A program made the translations under genes and the position numbers. Shown piece by piece: positions 20,829 through 21,200 of a stretch of 21,200 nt of DNA. The notes under the pieces are model-generated. The model saw only the letters and a list, made by a program, of their open reading frames with translations. It searched no databases and was not told the DNA's origin. The stretch spans positions 1 through 21,200 of the forward strand of contig CAJNOQ010003157.1 in assembly GCA_905250885.1 (NCBI GenBank). Direction: 5' to 3'. The stretch is from Didymodactylos carnosus. Lineage: Eukaryota > Rotifera > Eurotatoria > Philodinida > Philodinidae. Every line of letters begins with the position of its first letter. Within the stretch, counting starts at the first letter, position 1.

Positions 20829-21091
20829 GCGCTTTTCTGTGTTCTCTTGGTGATTTTTCTGTTACTACTACTTCTAATACGTGTATTGACTATATCTTTT
20901 ATCCTTCTTCCTGGAACAATGTTTCTTTCCCTTCTTTTCCTCCTGTTGGCTGTTCTCCTCATTTTTGTTTATCTGCTACTTTTGATGTACCTGTTCAATC
21001 TCTTTCTCCTTCTACTTCTTATCGTTATGACTTTAAAAACGCCCAGTGGTCTGAACTACAACGTTTTCTCTCTCCCAGGTCCAAGGATTAG
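20828..21091 (+). pseudogene. Non-LTR retrotransposon endonuclease-to-RT linker fragment
   Basis: The frame TGC GCT TTT... reads 87 codons to TAG 21089-21091. It contains GDFSVTTTSNTCIDYIF (the T-R-x-x-T..ID.IF signature near the end of LINE apurinic-type endonucleases), PPVGCSPHFCLSATF (the place of the SDH catalytic motif, here SPH) and YRYDFKNAQWSELQRFLS (matching the Y-F-x-x-A-D-W linker before the RT). A longer hydrophobic frame, all Leu and Ile, overlaps it in another register and is spurious. The fragment starts abruptly at the TIR-element edge and ends before any RT, so it is a dead piece. The lost Asp of SDH also argues against activity. Confidence 0.65.
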
Positions 21092-21096
21092 ATAAC

Positions 21097-21146
21097 AAGA
21101 TCTTGGAAGATCTTACAAGATCATATACGATCTTGGGTGATCGTAT
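21097..21146 (+). repeat. 10-bp-period tandem repeat centred on GATC
   Basis: Five consecutive 10-base units can be read: AAGATCTTGG, AAGATCTTAC, AAGATCATAT, ACGATCTTGG, GTGATCGTAT. GATC is at the same place in each. A further AGAAGATCTTATC follows at about 21170. The units are near-palindromic, so the stretch can also fold on itself. Confidence 0.75.
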
Positions 21147-21200
21147 AATAAGAAATCATAAGATTTCAGAAGATCTTATCAATTCTTATGAATTTTCTAT

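Noticed and set aside
20847-21095. Leu/Ile-rich 82-codon membrane-like frame
   Set aside because: It begins at a TTG and is the off-register reading of the endonuclease-like fragment, where TCT/CTT codons turn into Leu runs.
1-21200. CRISPR array, operon or prokaryotic defence system
   Set aside because: The intron-rich animal genes show eukaryotic DNA. No regularly spaced repeats with unique spacers and no prokaryotic gene arrangement were seen.

Overview
The window is eukaryotic, almost certainly from a small invertebrate animal. It is strongly AT-rich, and its genes are split by many very short introns (about 56-115 bp, nearly all GT-AG). The two clear genes are animal families: a neurexin and a KLHL10-type BTB-Kelch protein. 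Short introns, AT-richness and scattered degraded non-LTR retrotransposons and inverted-repeat elements would suit a bdelloid rotifer, but mites or other compact invertebrate genomes are not excluded. The taxon is inference only.

Layout. (1) 1-5849, minus strand: the 5' four coding exons of a neurexin (signal segment, LNS1-EGF-LNS2-LNS3-EGF-LNS4-LNS5-EGF and the start of LNS6). The rest of LNS6, the membrane segment and the tail lie off the left edge. Its 1.7-kb intron 2 holds two inverted-repeat elements (2287-2514 and 3146-3811). (2) 5850-10600: gene-poor, with simple-sequence tracts and an inverted-repeat element (9851-10416). (3) 10600-12450: coding-like debris of an unrecognised gene, a CAGTC-rich low-complexity block, and two copies of a 215-bp direct repeat (11263-11477, 12259-12473). 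The second copy carries the leader and first seven codons of the KLHL10 gene. (4) 12453-15276, plus strand: a complete 11-exon KLHL10-like gene of 633 codons with BTB, BACK and six kelch repeats, including one GC-AG intron. A polyadenylation signal follows at 15316. (5) 15322-21200: no intact gene. It holds a large foldback element with nested hairpins (16601-17560), a decayed non-LTR retrotransposon reverse transcriptase (18725-19720), a repeated TGGGGTAATTATGGACA motif, a short TIR element (20494-20828) directly abutting a second non-LTR (endonuclease) fragment, and a 10-bp-period GATC repeat at the right end.

The two intact genes have unrelated roles: a synaptic adhesion receptor and a CUL3 ubiquitin-ligase adaptor. 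Nothing suggests they work together. The remainder is mostly mobile-element debris. The most distinctive features are the near-perfect duplication of the KLHL10 5' end about 1 kb upstream and the five inverted-repeat structures in 21 kb. I found no convincing undescribed multi-gene system. Exon joins were made by hand from reading frame, splice consensus and family similarity.
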